From contig NC_054549.1 in NCBI RefSeq assembly GCF_017654505.1, positions 28,507,647 to 28,571,646 of the forward strand: DNA of 64,000 nt. The letters run 5' to 3'. Below the pieces are notes generated by a model. The model ran no database searches. It was given only the letters and a program-made list of their open reading frames with translations, and was not told where the DNA came from. The DNA comes from Polyodon spathula. Lineage: Eukaryota; Chordata; Actinopteri; Acipenseriformes; Polyodontidae. Positions within the stretch are counted from its first letter, which is position 1. Each line of letters opens with the position of its first letter. Positions 61,965 to 64,000 of this stretch are shown here, piece after piece. The position numbers and the translations under genes are program-made.

Positions 61965-61972
61965 TATTAAGG

Positions 61973-63701
61973 GAATACATCTGATGTGATTTATAATTGA
62001 TGAATGAAAGTACTTAGGTTTAGAACTTGTTTCAATTTGCTCAAGTACGCAAAATCTGAGGACAATGAGAACAAGTGCATGGACAAGAAGTAAAATCAAT
62101 TTTTCTCTGAACTGTAAGCTTGAAATTCAGATAAGGTCTGATTAAAAATCAAGCAAACTCGCCCACCTCTAAAAATGTAGAAACTGGGACATTAACAGGG
62201 AATATCATTAGAATCACTCAAAATGGTATATAAAATCTGAACAATCAAGGATGCATAATAAAACTATTGTCTCGCAGAAGGAGAGCAGTCTGATTAAAAG
62301 AGGATTTCAAAGCTTTTTGAACTACATAAAAGACGATGTCATACAAAGATCCAATTCGTCTTGAGCCAAACATATGCATACTGTTCCAACACTATTAAAA
62401 GTCTTGTTTTCACATACCTTAATAACAAGCCCATGCTGCTGGTTTCCAATATGCCATTCTACTTTCATTCTCAAGAAGCATTGTACTGTATGTCTCAAAT
62501 GTGTAGTTTTGAAAGAAACATGTTATAACAAACATGTATTTTCATTTTGTAGCATTTCAAACAAAAAGAAATCTCTGTTTTCCACCACTTCAATGTTTGG
62601 CAAACTTCCACAACTCTCACAGTTTGACTATGTAATTTCTAACATGGGGGGGGGGTTGTCTCCCCACAGATAAAGCTATTTCTCAACAATCAGAGCTGTT
62701 AAAACAGTACATTGTACTGTCTAATAAAAAGAATACACAGTAGGGTGAAATCTAGAAGAATACAGTAACCACAGTTATATCTCAGTCTTACGTCCACATA
62801 CCATACTTAGTCTACCCTAACATTGAGGGCTAAACATTTTCACAAATAAGAGCACACATTATGCAGCGACTACACAAATGTCTTGATATTATTAAGAATA
62901 TTAGTCAGTGAGCCAACACATTTGCTTTCTGGAAGCAAAATCATTCTTTTCTCTGATGAATCACAGCATTGTGAGGTAAGGCTTAAGATAAATCCTCATT
63001 TTGATTTGTATTTTGTTTTATCTCTTGGTAGCACGGTACTCATCCCTCGCATTGTTAGTTAGAGCTTTCCTTGCAGAAGGATTATAACTTGAACACTGGT
63101 GGCTAGTGCGACACAAGCTTTTTCTCAAACAAAAAAGACTACCTCAGACCTGAACTACCTCCCCGTTCACATTCTGAGAGGGCTTGCTTTTTGTTGTTTA
63201 TACCTCAGACAGAAATTATGCAGATTGGTGGTGGTGGTGGTGGTGGTGGGGGGGGGGGTCTGAAAAGAGTGAATCTGATAGAATCCCCTAAGGGATAAAC
63301 ATCCTCTCGCTACAGTACGAGACTTCTGAACTAAGATCATCTCACTACCGTGTAGCAATTTGTTTTGCATTTTTCAGGGATGTCGCTTCTATGAATAGCA
63401 TTATTTGATTACTAAAGAAAAGATACAGGCAGTAGATACGCTTGTAGATTTGATAAAAAGCCTGTAGCACAATACTTACTATACAACCATTTGGAGATAT
63501 TCTATTTTTACTGTAGATTTTTAAAAAAGTGGGAGAGCGCTGGGATTGAAGCTTATGTGGCACTGTTCAACCACCATGGTACTAAATACAGCAATGTCTT
63601 CTGACATTTTAACGATCTAAAAAGAAGAGATATCAACGTTACTGATCTTTAAAAAAATAAGTCACATCAAATATCTCAACAATATAGATGCCACGACAAA
63701 A
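61973..63701. other. Intergenic sequence, no gene seen
   Basis: AT-rich DNA with a G10 run near 62646 and a (GGT)n tract at 63227-63258. The segment 62490-62560 resembles 45160-45225. The open frames at 62.4-62.7 and 63.2-63.6 kb are not recognised. Confidence 0.6.
63227..63258. repeat. (GGT)n microsatellite ending in poly-G
   Basis: About seven GGT units followed by a run of G. It is capable of G-quadruplex formation on the plus strand. Confidence 0.93.
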
Positions 63702-63983
63702 TCAAACATGTTTGTTATTGTAAGTAACAAACAAAACATTCTCTGCTACAGGTGTAAATACAAAATCGGACCCCTCATGGCCAGGGGCTCCCCTCCCGTT
63801 GTCGTCTCCCGAGGGTCCGTTACCGCCGTAGCCTCCCAAGTGTCCGCTGCTGCTGTTCCCTCCCGACGGTCCTGCTTTGTCTGGGGTCGCTGACTCCTGC
63901 TTCACCTGGGGTCGCTGAAGGCTCTGCTTCGCCTGGGGTCGCTGCAGGCTCGGCTTTGCCTGGGGTCGCTGCTGGTCCTGCAT
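63702..63983 (-). CDS. Unidentified ORF with nine-residue repeats at window edge
   Basis: A 93-codon minus-strand frame starts at an ATG at 63983. Its first 30 residues are degenerate copies of QRPQAKPSL, encoded by 27-base units (CTGGGGTCGCTG-AGGCTC-GCTT-GC on the plus strand). A Gly- and Ser-rich stretch follows, then an AT-rich end. GC content is far above that of the neighbouring DNA. It has no recognised domain. It could be the edge of a transposon or a gene whose body lies outside the window, or chance reading of a minisatellite. I assign no function. Confidence 0.3.
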   Translation of the reverse strand: MQDQQRPQAKPSLQRPQAKQSLQRPQVKQESATPDKAGPSGGNSSSGHLGGYGGNGPSGDDNGRGAPGHEGSDFVFTPVAENVLFVTYNNKHV

Positions 63984-63985
63984 GG
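63880..63985. repeat. 27-bp tandem repeat (about four units)
   Basis: Four successive units start CTGGGGTCGCTG, the last two full ones 27 bases long and the first 25. The unit is a multiple of three, apart from the first, so most copies keep a reading frame on either strand. Confidence 0.85.
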
Positions 63986-64000
63986 CAGCAGAAAGTGTTG

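Noticed and set aside
63530..63600. tRNA-derived SINE on the minus strand (GCTTCAATCCCAGCGCTC then a T run)
   Set aside because: Only a B-box-like string is present; no A box at the right spacing could be found.
1..64000. Bacterial-type features (operons, CRISPR arrays, rRNA, terminators)
   Set aside because: None was seen. The window is vertebrate DNA with spliced genes.

Overview
This window is vertebrate nuclear DNA. It shows split genes with GT/AG introns, long AT-rich introns, many microsatellites and homopolymers, and a mixed load of fish-type mobile elements: Ty3/Gypsy LTRs, a DIRS-type tyrosine-recombinase element, hAT and several MITE families, and a LINE tail. A ray-finned fish is most likely, and the very long introns would suit a non-teleost such as a sturgeon, paddlefish or gar. 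That species-level guess is inference.

The only host gene I can support is GRIP2 (glutamate receptor-interacting protein 2, also called ABP), on the minus strand. It enters at 52.33 kb and runs off the left edge. Eight coding exons were found by reading the reverse complement and matching splice sites, reading phase and protein similarity: 52274-52328, 8607-8687, 6244-6379, 5822-5967, 3922-4008, 3436-3511, 1669-1814 and 1-79 (partial). All seven junctions keep phase. The spliced product covers the N-terminus, PDZ1, PDZ2 and the start of PDZ3 (about 268 residues). Residues such as the GGAHED and SRPLV blocks and the ALFQ-EYDV block favour GRIP2 over its paralogue GRIP1.

The first intron is about 43.6 kb. 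It contains a strong candidate for a second, internal first exon (17274-17313, minus). This has an ATG with an in-frame upstream stop, 13 codons and a consensus donor in phase 1, the phase that both GRIP2 exon 2 and exon 3 accept. It would give GRIP2 a different N-terminus with a cysteine at position 3. GRIP proteins are known to use alternative N-termini that differ in palmitoylation, so this is the most interesting item here.

The rest of intron 1 holds mobile and simple repeats: an 825-bp MITE (9.66-10.49 kb), a 210-bp MITE (13.07 kb), a 176-bp MITE (21.9 kb), a hAT-like MITE (29.4 kb), a solo Gypsy LTR with a perfect 5-bp target duplication (33.2-33.8 kb), an inverted pair of a dispersed repeat (31.9 and 34.4 kb), a tRNA-like SINE fragment (37.8 kb), an interstitial telomere-like block between poly-C runs (38.5 kb) and a Gypsy reverse-transcriptase fragment (49.7 kb).

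Upstream of GRIP2 (52.7-64 kb) I see no host gene with confidence. This stretch carries a broken DIRS-type element (53.5-55.3 kb), a probable solo LTR (57.3-58.05 kb), a LINE 3' fragment (60.2-60.4 kb), a 975-bp hAT element with a perfect 8-bp target duplication (61.0-62.0 kb) and, at the right edge, a GC-rich minus-strand ORF built partly from 27-bp repeats.
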